Shown: positions 47,637-59,057 of the stretch, in pieces
Numbering within the stretch: the first letter of the stretch is position 1
Layout: the number at the start of each line of letters is the position of its first letter
DNA from: Episyrphus balteatus
Lineage: Eukaryota; Arthropoda; Insecta; Diptera; Syrphidae
NCBI RefSeq assembly: GCF_945859705.1
Contig: NC_079136.1
Coordinates: 120,903,028 to 120,967,027 of the forward strand
DNA: 64,000 bases
Direction of reading: 5' to 3'
The notes under the pieces: model-generated
Told to the model about the DNA's origin: nothing
Seen by the model: the letters and a program-made list of their open reading frames with translations, nothing else
Databases searched by the model: none
Translations under genes and position numbers: made by a program

Positions 47637-48532
47637 ACATTTCTCAAAATAAAAAAAATTAAAAAAAAAGTATGCACAAGTTTTGTACAAGTTTTGTACA
47701 GTTTTGTACAACCAAATTCGAGTTTTGTACAAGCTTACAACGAAAGTTATAGCCAATTGAAAGTACCGGGCTGGGGAAACGTTTCCTCAGCCCGGACATT
47801 TTTTAAAATTGTATCAATATAAAAAAAAAAAATTCTAAAATTATCTACGAGTTTTGTACAGTTTTGTACAACAAAAATGGAGTTTTGTACAAGCTTCCAA
47901 CGAAAGTTATAGCCAATTGAAAGTACCGGGTTGGGAAAACGTTTCCCCAGCCCGGACATTTCTAAAAATAAAAAAAAATAAAAAAAAAAGTATGCACAAG
48001 TTTTGTACAAGTTTTGTACAGTTTTGTACAACCAAAGCCGAGTTTTTATTTTTAGAAATGTCCGGGTTGGGGAAACGTTTTCCCAGCCCGGTACTTTCAA
48101 TTGGCTATAACTTTCGTTGGAAGCTTGTACAAAACTCGATATTTGTTGTACAAAACTGTACAAAACTCGTAGATAATTTTAGAATTTTTTTTTTTTAATT
48201 TTGATACAATTGTAAAAAATGTCCGGGCTGAGGAAACGTTTCCCCAGCCCGGTACTTTCAATTGGCTATAACTTTCGTTGTAAGCTTGTACAAAACTCGA
48301 ATTTGGTTGTACAAAACTGTACAAAACTTGTACAAAACTTGTGCATACTTTTTTTTTTATTTTTTTTTATTTTGAGAAATGTCCGGGCTGGGGAAACGTT
48401 TCCCCAGCCCGGTACTTTCAATTGGCTATAACTTTCGTTGTAAGCTTGTACAAAACTCGGCTTTGCTTGTACAAAACTGTACAAAACTTGTACAAAACTT
48501 TGGCATCCTTTTTTTTTTAATTTAGCGATAAT

Positions 48533-49052
48533 TTAATTTAAAATTTGAGCTGTAGTGAAAACAGGCTATAACGTTATTTATTTGAAAAAAAAAAACCCAA
48601 AATGGTAGTTGATCTATGTATCGACTACAAGTGCTACTTCCTACTTCATAGATTTTAAATAACTTGCATACCTTTGGAAGTTACATATTTCCGCCTTAGA
48701 AATTCTTGCAAATTTTGGGAGACTTTTTGAAATAAAGCGTTGCATACCTTTGGGAGATTATTCATAAGTTCATAAGTGAAAATTAGTAGTATACTTTTGG
48801 GAAATCTGTATGTAATATTCTAATTAGGTTTTAAGGACACACAATGTAGATTTTTGTTATTAATTAAGAACGAATCAATTTAATTAATTTTGATATCAGC
48901 AATTAAATTAGATGTTCCATTGTATCTGTAAAATAATGTACATAACTCTTTGATGGAATTTGCATTTAAGTTTTGTAAGTTTTGGATATAGCTGGCTTGG
49001 TACGTATGTACCCAGTGTAAACTTAAATTAGCTCTAATTATTTAACTAAGCC
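48533..49052. other. Spacer of the foldback element
   Basis: About 520 bp not related to the arms. It has no open frame of note and no recognised transposase. Could be the element's own middle or captured DNA. Confidence 0.6.
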
Positions 49053-49479
49053 TGTACAAAACTCGATTTTTGTTGTACAAAACTGTACAAAACTCGTAAA
49101 TAATTTTAGAATTTTTTTTTTTTAATTTTGATACAATTTTAAAAAATGTCCGGGCTGAGGAAACGTTTCCCCAGCCCGGTACTTTCAATTGGCTATAACT
49201 TTCGTTGTAAGCTTGTACAAAACTCGAATTTGGTTGTACAAAACTGTACAAAACTTGTACAAAACTTGTGCATACTTTTTTTTTAATTTTTTTTATTTTG
49301 AGAAATGTCCGGGCTGGGGAAACGTTTCCCCAGCCCGGTACTTTCAATTGGCTACAACTTTCGTTGTTAGCTTGTACAAAACTCGGCTTTGCTTGTACAA
49401 AACTGTACAAAACTTGTACAAAACTTTGGCATACTTTTTTTTTAAATTTGCGATAGGTCCGGGCTGGGGAAATGGACGT

Positions 49480-49488
49480 TATTAATAT
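49480..49488. repeat. 9-bp target-site duplication, right copy
   Basis: TATTAATAT, identical to 47457-47465. Confidence 0.85.
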
Positions 49489-49599
49489 CTATTATTCACG
49501 GTTAACGCACTAACAAGCATACTGATTTAAATCTAAAATAAATTCAATGATAGATAAGCTTTGTCAAATTACTCAAAGCGAATTTCACAAAATACTTAA

Positions 49600-50233
49600 G
49601 GGGGAAAATCCCTCTGTACAACAGCTTTTTCAATAATTTTTTTTTTGGAAAACTGAAAGCATTTATTGAAATTTGGAAAAGTACATGATATTATTGATAT
49701 TATGAAGTATTGATACAGTTTTTTTAAGTAACAAAAAAAAAAAAAATAAAAATGGCTGCTCTACACACCTTTAAAGTTGACGGCTCGAGTTTGCGCCGTG
49801 CAATGCCCAGATTCAGGAACTTATTTATAATCAAAAGTAAAATTTTTTCCCATTAAAATATATTTATACGCATTGCATGAACCTAAATTTAGTAAGGAAA
49901 AGTGCATAATAATTGGGTTCATTGAATGGCCAATGAGTTATGGAGCAATTTGCAATTTATTTTAAGTCGATAGCTTTATTAGTTTTTGAGTTACGTTGCA
50001 CGGCGCCGCGGAAAAAAAACGCGCTTCGAGAAAAATGCGTTTAAAGATTTCGTTTTCATTCTTTGGTAATAGGTTCAGAGTGCATGGGTTTCGGGATTAT
50101 CTAGGGACTTCTGAAGCTTCATTTAAGGCTAAGAAGACTGAAAATAGTTTCTTCGGTTGATACATGCATTTTTTAGGCAAAAAAAAAAAAAAAATAATGC
50201 AAAAATAAAAAATTCCAGAGGGATTTCACCCCC
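49600..50233. mobile_element. TTAA-flanked piggyBac-like non-autonomous element
   Basis: A 634-bp insert with inverted ends GGGGGAAAATCCCTCTG (left) and GGGGGTGAAATCCCTCTGGA (right, read inward), one base gap between them. TTAA flanks both sides (49596-49599, 50234-50237), the target of piggyBac-type transposases. The interior has no coding capacity and includes a GC-rich spot (ACGGCGCCGCGG, about 49998). Confidence 0.75.
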
Positions 50234-50237
50234 TTAA

Positions 50238-52235
50238 GTAAAAGATAAGAGGATTCCTTCTCTTATCTTTGCTAATAAGTACACATAGAGATTAAATCTA
50301 CTCTATTTGAATTTCGCAATTATTTTAAAACTTTTAAAAGGCTATTTATATCAACAAAAAGTTCATAAAGCTCAATATATAAAAATAACATTGAGACATT
50401 CGAGTTATCTTGCAAAAGGAAGTACCTTTTTGAAATACTTAATTTTGGAAGATTAAGTTTTCTTAGCGGATATTTAAGTTAGTTTGTATTTTCATGCTTC
50501 GCATATTAATAATTCATCTTCGAAACAAGACTCAATTATAGATTTTATTTTGTTTGGTGTGGCCATATTTCACATTTTTTTTTTTTTTTTTTTTTTTAAA
50601 CGTATTTTTGGTTGATTTTTGATTTAAGAAATAAGAAACCGAGCTAATATTATCATCTAGCAATTAGATAAACTATGCTGCTGATTTAATTTCAATGTCA
50701 ATGAAAAATTTTAATTCACCAGAAACAGGTCCGATTTTTACACTATTTTTACTATTTACTATTTTTCGTTTCATTAATCAATGGCTTTTATTAATTTTTA
50801 GTCAAAATTTTAGACAAGATGATCTTTTAATTTTTGAGAAAATCAAAACTTTAGAATAAAATGGTTATGGTTAATTTTGATTTTCTTAAAAAGTAGAGGA
50901 CAGGTGGTTAAATTCTGTTTTCATAGACCAGTAAAAATATTAAAAAAAAAAAAAAAAATAGCAGGAATGAATGATGAAAAAACGGTCAAAATCACTTTTT
51001 ACAATTTTTGACAAAAGTACCCATCTTAATTTTAAAAGTTGTAGGTAGTTAAATGATCTACAACTTATACTTAGATAACACGGTGTAACACTCAAAATAT
51101 ACGCGGGCGGAGACCTATCAGGTTTTGTAGAGCTAGTCGCATTGAATACGAAACGGTATTTGAAAATCCCCTAACACCCCCAAAATCTGGAGTTACGGGC
51201 AAAAAACGGTTTTTTGGACCTTCACCCATTGAAAAAATTCTAGCTTCGACAATTTTTTACCCATTTTCGATTTTTTTACAGTTTCTGATAGAAGATAAAT
51301 ATTTTTTTAACAATGTATAAAACATGTAACTCGGTTAAACCACTTAGAATTTATAAGATGTCAAAGTCCAAAAATTAAATTTTTTTTGTCATTTGCCCAA
51401 CTTCGGCATCAATTTAAAGTATATGTTTTCAAAACAACATACTATTTAAAAAATATATTCTAAAACTATATCTATTTTCCAATTGATCGATGTATTTTTT
51501 ATGAAAATCACTTCAAAATTGGCTTAGAAAAAAAAAATTTTCGATTTCAACCCAGATACAGAAATTCGAACTTTTAGGTATAGAACAAAAATGTTGTTTC
51601 GGCACGTAGTAGGATAAGTTGGACGCCAGGATTTGATGAAGGGTTTTTGTAGAAAAGCTCAATACAAACATTTTTTTTCTTTAAGAGGGGGGTCTATCTC
51701 CCCCCGTTTAGGTGGGAGGGGCATTTTTCTAAAAAAAAATTATCAAAATAAAAAAAAAATTATTAAAAAACAACGGCAACACTTATAGTAATAAATGATA
51801 CCATTTCCAAAATTCAAAATTGTGCATTTGATTCTAATTTTTAAATCAGTATAATATTACCAATAGTTTTTGAAATAATCGATTTCAAAGTTAAAAATAG
51901 GGGAAAAAAAATTTTTGAAAACTCATTTTATACTATTTTTGTCCAGACTGTGAATTTTAGTAAATAAATTACTCCCACAGAAAACTGCTTCAATTGATTC
52001 CTTAAAGAACAGTGAAAACTATATGTTTCTATGTCTTCTAGTTTTTGAGTAAATTGAAAAATTATTTTATCAGATTTTTCTTTTTTCAAAATATTTTTTG
52101 TTTTTATTTTGCATAACACAAAAAAAATATTGGGAAAAACTTATTTTTTGTTTTTAATTTTTTGGATTTTGTAGTAATGAACGTCTTTATGTTTCAAGTA
52201 AAGATAAAGCTTGAATTTTTTAAAAACTAATAGTA
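50238..52235. other. AT-rich stretch, probably an unclassified repeat in part
   Basis: The part 51060-51800 has the look of an old interspersed repeat (GGGGGGTCTATCTCCCCCC hairpin near 51686, ACAACGGCAACACTTATAGT near 51770). The ACAACGGCAACAC piece is shared with the long inverted repeat at 35936-37437. No exon seen. Confidence 0.45.
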
Positions 52236-52236
52236 A

Positions 52237-52354
52237 TTTCGATTGGCAGTCCGGAATCATTCTGAAAGCGTTTTATTCGCACAAAACTGACAGTTTTGTA
52301 TGAATAAAATTTTTTCAGAATGATTCCGGACGCTTCCGGACTGCCAATCGAAAA
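52237..52354. repeat. Short palindromic element, about 118 bp
   Basis: TTTCGATTGGCAGTCCGGAA and ATCATTCTGAAA at the left pair with their inverse at the right (TTTCAGAATGATTCCGGA, then TGCCAATCGAAA). The right arm has an extra 10 bp (a second TTCCGGAC). The inner part (TTTTATTCGCACAAAACTG / CAGTTTTGTATGAATAAAA) also pairs, leaving almost no loop. Confidence 0.85.
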
Positions 52355-54227
52355 CGCCATAAAATATAAATTTTTTGATTTAAAAAAGTTTGTAAAAAAA
52401 TTGTTTGACTTTTGAAAATTTCAATAAAGCATTTTTTTTTTGTTTTTGAAACTTTCACTTTATTTTCAAATTCAACGATCTTTTTTTGGTGTAGACAAAA
52501 ACTGCTACATAATTTAGGCTTTGAGAGAGAAAACATTTTTGTTTTACAAGTATCTACCCCACCAGTTTCGATGTATGTAAGTCTTCAAATACAAAAAAAA
52601 AAATATACAGAAAAAAAAAAAATGTATAGAAAATCATCAAATTTGAGTTGTTTCTTCATTGATGCAATAAATTTAATTAAATAATTTAAATACTTCATTC
52701 CATAATAAAACAAACTTCTACATAAGAAAGTTGTATTATCTAATAAATTTTTAAGGGCCATTTGCTTCTTGATCAAGAACAAAATTCAAAAAATTCTTTG
52801 CGTCGTCCAACTTCTCAATTTCTGGAGTATTCAAAATAAGTGTTGCCTGTCTAGCATTTCAATCGACATTGTGTGTGCATGTGTTCAAAGTTCTTATTTT
52901 ATTTTTTTACAAAAGTGGATAAGGATATAATATTTCCCTTCTCAAATTCATTTTTGTCAAAACAAAAACAAAACAAAAAAAAGACCACTTATAACAAGAA
53001 GCACAAAAGTCGTACAGTTCTGAGCTATGCATTTTGTAATATGAATTTGTGTATTTCTTGAAAGTATTTTTCTTTTTTCTTTTTTTTTTTAAGTTAAACT
53101 CTTGCTTGAGGTATAGGATTTTTGTTGGAATGCTTTATATCCCTTTTGTATTCTTGATAATATGCAAGTTGATGCATGGTATATTGTGTGTTCTTGAAAT
53201 TTTGCATCCTTCATAGAATGTTTGATGGGAGAAATTTTGTGCAATATGAGTCACAAAGAGATTACTTGATAATTGAAAAATTTATCGATGTAAAAATTGT
53301 TACGAATTCCATACAATATCAAGCCAAAGGCGTTTGATAAAATTAAAAAAAAAAAATGAGAAATCAATCAAATAATAGTTTTTTGTTTGCTTTTTTAATT
53401 CCACAAATAATTCCGAAGCTAATTATTTTTGACTAGTACAAAAAATTAAATCGACTCAATTATTTACATCAATATGAAAAAATATTTAATAATCATTTAT
53501 TTTATCATACTAAAAATCATTATTTAACTTTAAGAAATTTAATCTTTTTTTTTATTATCAATGAACAATCAACAATCAGGAATCCTACAAATTCGCTTTG
53601 AAAAATCAAAAAAGTTTCCAACAAAATAAAATAGCTTGTTAAATTTTATTTTATTTTTTTCTTAAAAAAAAAAAAAAAAATAAAATAATATATAGACATG
53701 AAAAAAAAGCAGATAAAAATGTTATTTAATTATAAAATTCGAGTTTAAAACTTTGTTGGTTAATGAAAGTCAATTTTTGAAAAGTTCAAGTACATTTTTA
53801 TGGAAGTGTTAATTGGAAAATATTAAATATCATATAACTAAAACTAGACTGGTGCAGTTTGAATTGCAATTTTTTTTTTTAGTTTTATATGAATTTCGCT
53901 GTTTGTAAATTTAATTGAAGTTAAAGTGCATTTTCGTGTGCAATGACAGTTTCATGATGATGACAACAATTTAAAAAGATATTTAAATTATAAATTGAGT
54001 TTTGTTAATTTATAAATTTTCAAAGATTTGTCTATCGTTTTTGGTCTAGTTTTTCAGTGAAAGATTCAAGTTAAACTTGAGTAAGCTTGCCAAATTTGAT
54101 GACGTAACTTTGGTATTTACTCGCGGAAATAAACAATAATGTTTTTCTTTAATCATCTGTAGGCACGCCTACACGGGTGCGAATTAAGTTTCTACTTTTT
54201 CATGTTGCTAGAACTTTTGTTTGTCTC
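52355..54227. other. AT-rich noncoding stretch, nothing recognised
   Basis: Homopolymers and short frames only. Confidence 0.5.
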
Positions 54228-54333
54228 ATATTTTATAGAGAATACGTATAGAAAATTCGAATAGTGTAGATATTCACAACATATTTTATAGAGAATACGT
54301 ATAGAAAATTCGAATAGTGTAGATATTCACAAC
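54228..54333. repeat. Perfect 53-bp tandem duplication
   Basis: Two identical units (54228-54280 and 54281-54333), each starting ATATTTTATAGAGAATACGT and ending ATATTCACAAC. It lies within a pair of 10-bp inverted repeats (GGTGCGAATT at 54176-54185, AATTCGCACC at 54400-54409). Confidence 0.95.
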
Positions 54334-54639
54334 TCCAAAAAAGGGACTTTTTTGCACCCATTTTTTTTTGAAAATTGTTATTTATTTTATTTTATCGCAA
54401 ATTCGCACCTCTGTGCTGTATTTTCATATATCAAAAAATTGATTTTTCAAAAAATTTACATTTGTTATATAAAAAAAAAAATCGGTAAAATTAAACATTA
54501 ATTTTGTATACCTATTGTAATTTTCAAATCTTAAAACAGTATCAACTTTTTTATTAAAAGTAAAAGTGCATTGGCCTTTGCCAATAATTGATTTTTTTTT
54601 TCAATTTTCGAAAAATCAATTAATCATTACTTTTTTGTT

Positions 54640-55366
54640 TTAATAGATAGGTGAATGAAATTTATACAGTAGATAGGTAATCAAATAAATTATGATTGTG
54701 CAAAATTTCAATTAATTTCATATTCAAAATTCTGAGATACCGGCGAAAAGATGTTCTTTTTCTAAACACGTTATATCTTTTGATCTAGAGCACATAATAA
54801 ATTTATTTAACTTTAATACGCATGCTGATAATATTATTATTTCATTTAATATATAACACATAACGGTACGTGCTCTACAAGTTATATAATCTTTAATTGA
54901 AAAACTTGAAAAATACCTCAAAACTCCTGTGAAGATTTGTTGCCGATGACCAGCCAGCAGTAGAGGAAGTACCGTAATCTCAGTTTGAAATTTCGACATG
55001 GTTGGATTTAAAAAATTCTTATTTTTTTTTGTAGGCATGGTAGAAATATGATTGAAGCGTCATATAAAAGGTGAAATAATAATGATATAAAATTTAAAAA
55101 ATGGATTTAATGGCATTAGAAGAGAAAAGAGATTGATTGTTTTGCTTTTTTTATGAAAACTAATTGGGTTAAAAAAATTCTAGCTCTTTTTGTAGATGTT
55201 GTATAGACATGGACGATATAAATATTTTGAGCTGAAACAATAAGCTTTCAGATTATATAAAATTTATTGTAGGTATAAAAAAGTTATATTTTTTCGATTT
55301 TTTTAAAATGATTTTTAAGGTTTCACTTCAAACAAGTGTGAATCAAACACATGATTTTTTTTTGTA
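54640..55366 (-). repeat. Rep-B interspersed repeat, copy B3
   Basis: Inverse copy of the family seen at 8846 and 13115. The minus-strand start is AATCATGTGTTTGATTCACAC at about 55362. It keeps the segment encoding-like CATGTCGAAATTTCAAACTG and GAGATTACGGTACTTCCTC and ends near 54640, lacking the last 80 bp of B1 and B2. The 104-codon minus frame over it (54724-55038) is not conserved in the other two copies. Confidence 0.8.
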
Positions 55367-55730
55367 CAGTGTCTTAAATAAAAAGTTTTAATCAAAATAT
55401 AACTTTCAATTTTGAATTCAATCTGAATTTGTCAAAAAATCAAAAATTATAATTTTTCGATAAAAATAGGCTAAACACATAAAAAAGTAAGTTACAGAAA
55501 TTGTAGATACATTTTTTGCTGCGATTTCAAATTAGAACAAATTTTGGTCATATGTTCACATACCAAAAATCCATAAGACTAATTACCTACAAATCAGCTA
55601 TGCACTTACTATAACCATCAATTGTTTCTAAAATGCACAACCAATTTTGAAAAAAAAAAAAAATTGGATTTAAAAAAAAACTTATTTTATTTTTTTAATC
55701 CAACTTTCGGTAGTTCAGTTATTTTGAAAT
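55367..55730. other. AT-rich noncoding stretch
   Basis: Nothing recognised. Confidence 0.5.
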
Positions 55731-56632
55731 TTACACTGAACCAAATCCTTACGTAAATACAACGAAAAAATTCGTTGAGCCAACGAAAATTTAATTAATT
55801 TTCAGCCGATGAAAAATTTAATTGGCTCAACGAAATGGCTTTCATACGTTAATGAAGAACTTCATCAATCAACGAAAACTGTAGTATTTTAATGAAATTT
55901 TTCATAAAAATTTTTGATAGAGAGTTAATGAATTTTTACATCACTTTACGAAATTTTTCAACGATTAACGTAAAATTTAATTAACCACGGTGATATTTTT
56001 CGTTAGTCAATGTATTTTTTAATTAATTTATGAAAGAACTTTCGTTAGCTAACGAATTTTTTCGTAAATTTTATGACAATTTTAATTAAATTACGAAAAA
56101 ATATTCGTTAGCTAACGAAACTTTTCGTTGTATTAATTATTTTTTTTTTAGTAGATTAAAGTATTATTTATTTATTGGACTTGTTAAATTATTAATTTAC
56201 AGTCCAAACCAAAAATTGGCGTTTCGTTAACTGATGTATTTTTTCATAAGCCAATGTAATATTTCATTAGTATATGAAGAATTTTCATTAGCTTATGAAG
56301 ATTTTCGTAAGTTAATGTTGAATTTCATAAGTTAATGAATTTTTTCGTTACTTAATTAAAACTTTGATAAAGTAAGCTAAAAATTCTTATTTCTATTCTT
56401 TAAAATGAGTATGAAATTTTTCGTTAATTGATGAATCTTTTCATTGAATGGATTTTTTGGCACTAAAAAGGGAGAAAAAGTGTATGAAACGTTTTCATTA
56501 ATTGATGAAGGTTTTCATATTACGTAAAATTACATATTTTCGTTGAGCCAACGAAAGTTTCGTTGGGCCAACGAAAATGTAGTGTATGAAACGATTTTCG
56601 TAATTTTACGAAATTTATTATTTTCAGTGTAA
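55731..56632. mobile_element. TIR element packed with small palindromes
   Basis: Ends TTACACTGAA (55731-55740) and TTCAGTGTAA (56623-56632) are perfect 10-bp inverted repeats. The inside repeats motifs of the type TTCGTTGAGCCAACGAAA and TTCGTTAGCTAACGAA, spaced about 30 bp apart, many of them near-palindromes. There is no coding capacity and no target duplication could be read. Confidence 0.6.
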
Positions 56633-58509
56633 CTTTTAAATGTATTGCAACATTTCAATGAAACGATTTTGATATTTTTTTTTTTCTAAAAATGCATCTT
56701 TTCCAAAAAACGTATCAATTTTTTTTACAAACAGTTCGATGAACTTTTTCAAGTTTTTGAATTGCATACCAATTTTTTTTTTTTTTTTTTTGAAAAATGT
56801 TTGAAAACCTAGAATGATTCAAAATTATTTAAAAAAAAGAACAATTTAAAAGATTTTTTTCTAAATGCTTTTTATTGTAGGTACAAGAAACTAAAAGTAA
56901 TATGTACTTTCCTTAGAGGTTAAAACCGCTTAAACATAATTTAGGTTTAAAATAATTTTATATTTTTTTTTTTAAACAATTTTTGACATTACCTTTAACA
57001 TAAAATGTTCAAAATTATGAGGTAAATATTTTTTGCTTTCACACTCATTTAAAGAATCACTATTGACATTTTTTTTTTGTTAATTTCATTTAAATTTGAT
57101 TCGAGAGGTGATAGTGCTGGGTTTGACTGGACTGTTAAATAAAAAATAGATTTCAGTGAAAAGGAGGAAATACTTTCGGAGTCTCATTTTTGGTTTGCAA
57201 AATCAAAAAGATATGCAAGACTGAGCTTCAACTATTTTATAGTTAAAAAAAAAAAAAAATATATATATAAGCTATCTTACTTTCTATAAACCTCCTTGGA
57301 TTCTATATTTCAATATCTACTCAAATTCAACCAATTTAAAGAAAACCCAAAAACAAACCCTGTCAAGCATGAAATCATCCCCCAAAGCTTGAAAGTGCTT
57401 CTTTGATTGAGTGTTGATAAAAAAATCATACATACCTATATAATCACTCTTGTACCTTTATATCCTTTTTGCCATCAATTTTTCATCTGTAAAAGTTCTC
57501 ATAACAAAAAAGATGAAGAAGATTGATTTTAACGAATTGTTACAACGAAAAAAGGAGAAAGACAGAAAAAAAAACTAATAATGACAATGTGTATAAGGTA
57601 GGCATCAAAAAATAAAATAGATTCTGGGTAATCGAGAGGTTGCCAACTCACATAACCCGTATTTATATAGACCTAACAGAGGTTCGACGAAATTATGCTC
57701 ACACCAAAAAGAACTACTTCTATAAGACACAAATAATGTGCCAAAAGCAAGTAGGTTGATATGCGGGCTTGAATAAATGCACGTAATTTAAACATCCTTA
57801 TATTCTGCCAGAAAGTTGTGTAAGAAGACTACAAAGCAGGTGTAACAGAGCAGAGATATAGGTAAAAGGTAAATCCATTAGACAAACTACTAAATTATTC
57901 ATGCAGCAACAAAAAAAAAAAAAAAAAAAATAAAGGTTCATTCTCTTTTGCCAACACCTTCATCTTTTCAAGTGAAAGTAGGTAGGGTAGTGCACAAAAG
58001 ATGCTTGATGTTGTATATTATATATATCTTCGTCCTGCCATCAAACTAAAATTTGTTGTTGTTGTGTGATGATTTTTCTTCTTCGTTTAAGTTTTCAGCT
58101 TCCACCTAGTTAGTTCTTTTTGGCAGGATACACCTTCATTTTTATGATTTTTCCAAGTAAATTTTCTTTCGAAAAATATAGATACTGAAGGTGATGAAAA
58201 TAAGGAGGAAATTTTTGTTGGATATAGTGTTAAACTATATTTCTGGCTCGTTGACTGTTTCTACTTGGTTGCACATTTACTTGTGACTTTTTGTTGTTGT
58301 TTTTGCAAGTTGATGCTATGAAGGGTTTTTGTAAATTGGTTGAATATTATTTTTGTGTTTATTGATACCAGGTTCAAATAGATTGATATATATTAGACAA
58401 GTCGAATATGAAATATTCAGCCAATTTGGGGGTTTTCTCTTGATTAGCTGTAAAGTTGGCAATTTACACCTTATTATTATTTATACCAATTGACGATGGT
58501 CCAGAAATA
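56633..58509. other. AT-rich noncoding stretch, no gene seen
   Basis: A more balanced segment at 57600-58100 has no recognised coding content. Poly-A at 57908-57931. Confidence 0.5.
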
Positions 58510-59034
58510 TTAACATAAGGTTTTATCGTGAGTTGGTACATATGCCATTTTGAAGAAATAATAAATTTACGCATAGAAACAAAATTTCAAAATTTTTCAC
58601 CAACCCGTTTTCAAAAAATTGCTTTTTCAAAAAAAAGTTTGGAAATATTTTTTTAAAATCCAAAAATTTGTTTTTTTGAAAATTTTCTAAAATTTTAATA
58701 TTACTTTTACGCTTAAACGCTTTTGTATAAAAATGTTCGTTAAAATCGGGTTAATCTTGTACGAGATATTTAGAAACAAAAAAAAAAACCGTTTTATGGC
58801 AGGTATCGTTAATAACGGTACAAAAAACATTTTTTTTTATTTCAAAAGTTGGCTCTTATGTGTAATACCTACTACACATAAAAATTTTAATCAAAATCCT
58901 CGGAGCCATTTTTTATTAAATTTTTCTATTTCCGTTATATGACAGGTAACGTTAGGTCATAAACATAGATTTAATTTTTTTTTACGAACAAAAATTGCCC
59001 TATAATACGTACAAATATGGCAAGTGAAAAAAAA
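58510..59034 (-). repeat. Rep-A interspersed repeat, degenerate copy A7
   Basis: On the minus strand it starts near TTTTTTTCACTTGCCATATT and keeps diverged forms of the TAACGGTAC(C/G), CATAAAACGG and GGCATATGTACC blocks. Its start abuts the recurrent motif TTACGCATACGCCACAGTGA at 59036. Confidence 0.6.
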
Positions 59035-59035
59035 A

Positions 59036-59057
59036 TTACGCATACGCCACAGTGACC
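59036..59057 (+). repeat. Recurrent 22-bp motif
   Basis: TTACGCATACGCCACAGTGA plus CC. The same motif is at 22702-22723, in inverse at 38159-38180 (one change), and in a diverged form at 2875-2894. The 22702 and 38159 copies also share ATAGGAATA before it. Confidence 0.8.

Larger units (their letters stand above)
47466..49479. mobile_element. Foldback (FB-like) transposon
   Basis: A 2014-bp element with terminal inverted repeats ACGTCCATTTCCCC / GGGGAAATGGACGT and a perfect 9-bp duplication (TATTAATAT). It is made of modules of about 100-160 bp with GTTTTGTACAA repeats, ACGAAAGTTATAGCCAATTG and a 30-bp palindrome. Arm 1 (47466 to about 48045) is followed at once by an inverted arm 2 (about 48046-48532), then a unique spacer (about 48533-49052) and a second inverted arm 3 (about 49053-49479). 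The 9-bp duplication and long modular inverted repeats match Drosophila FB elements, thought to be related to Mutator-like transposons. No transposase is encoded. Confidence 0.9.

Noticed and set aside
47442..49485. About ten frames of 60-140 codons containing KLYKTCTKL- or SFVQ-type repeats
   Set aside because: They are translations of the foldback element's modules on both strands. No frame is favoured and there is no similarity to a transposase.
54724..55038. 104-codon minus-strand frame in Rep-B copy B3
   Set aside because: The frame is broken in copies B1 and B2, so it is not a conserved gene.
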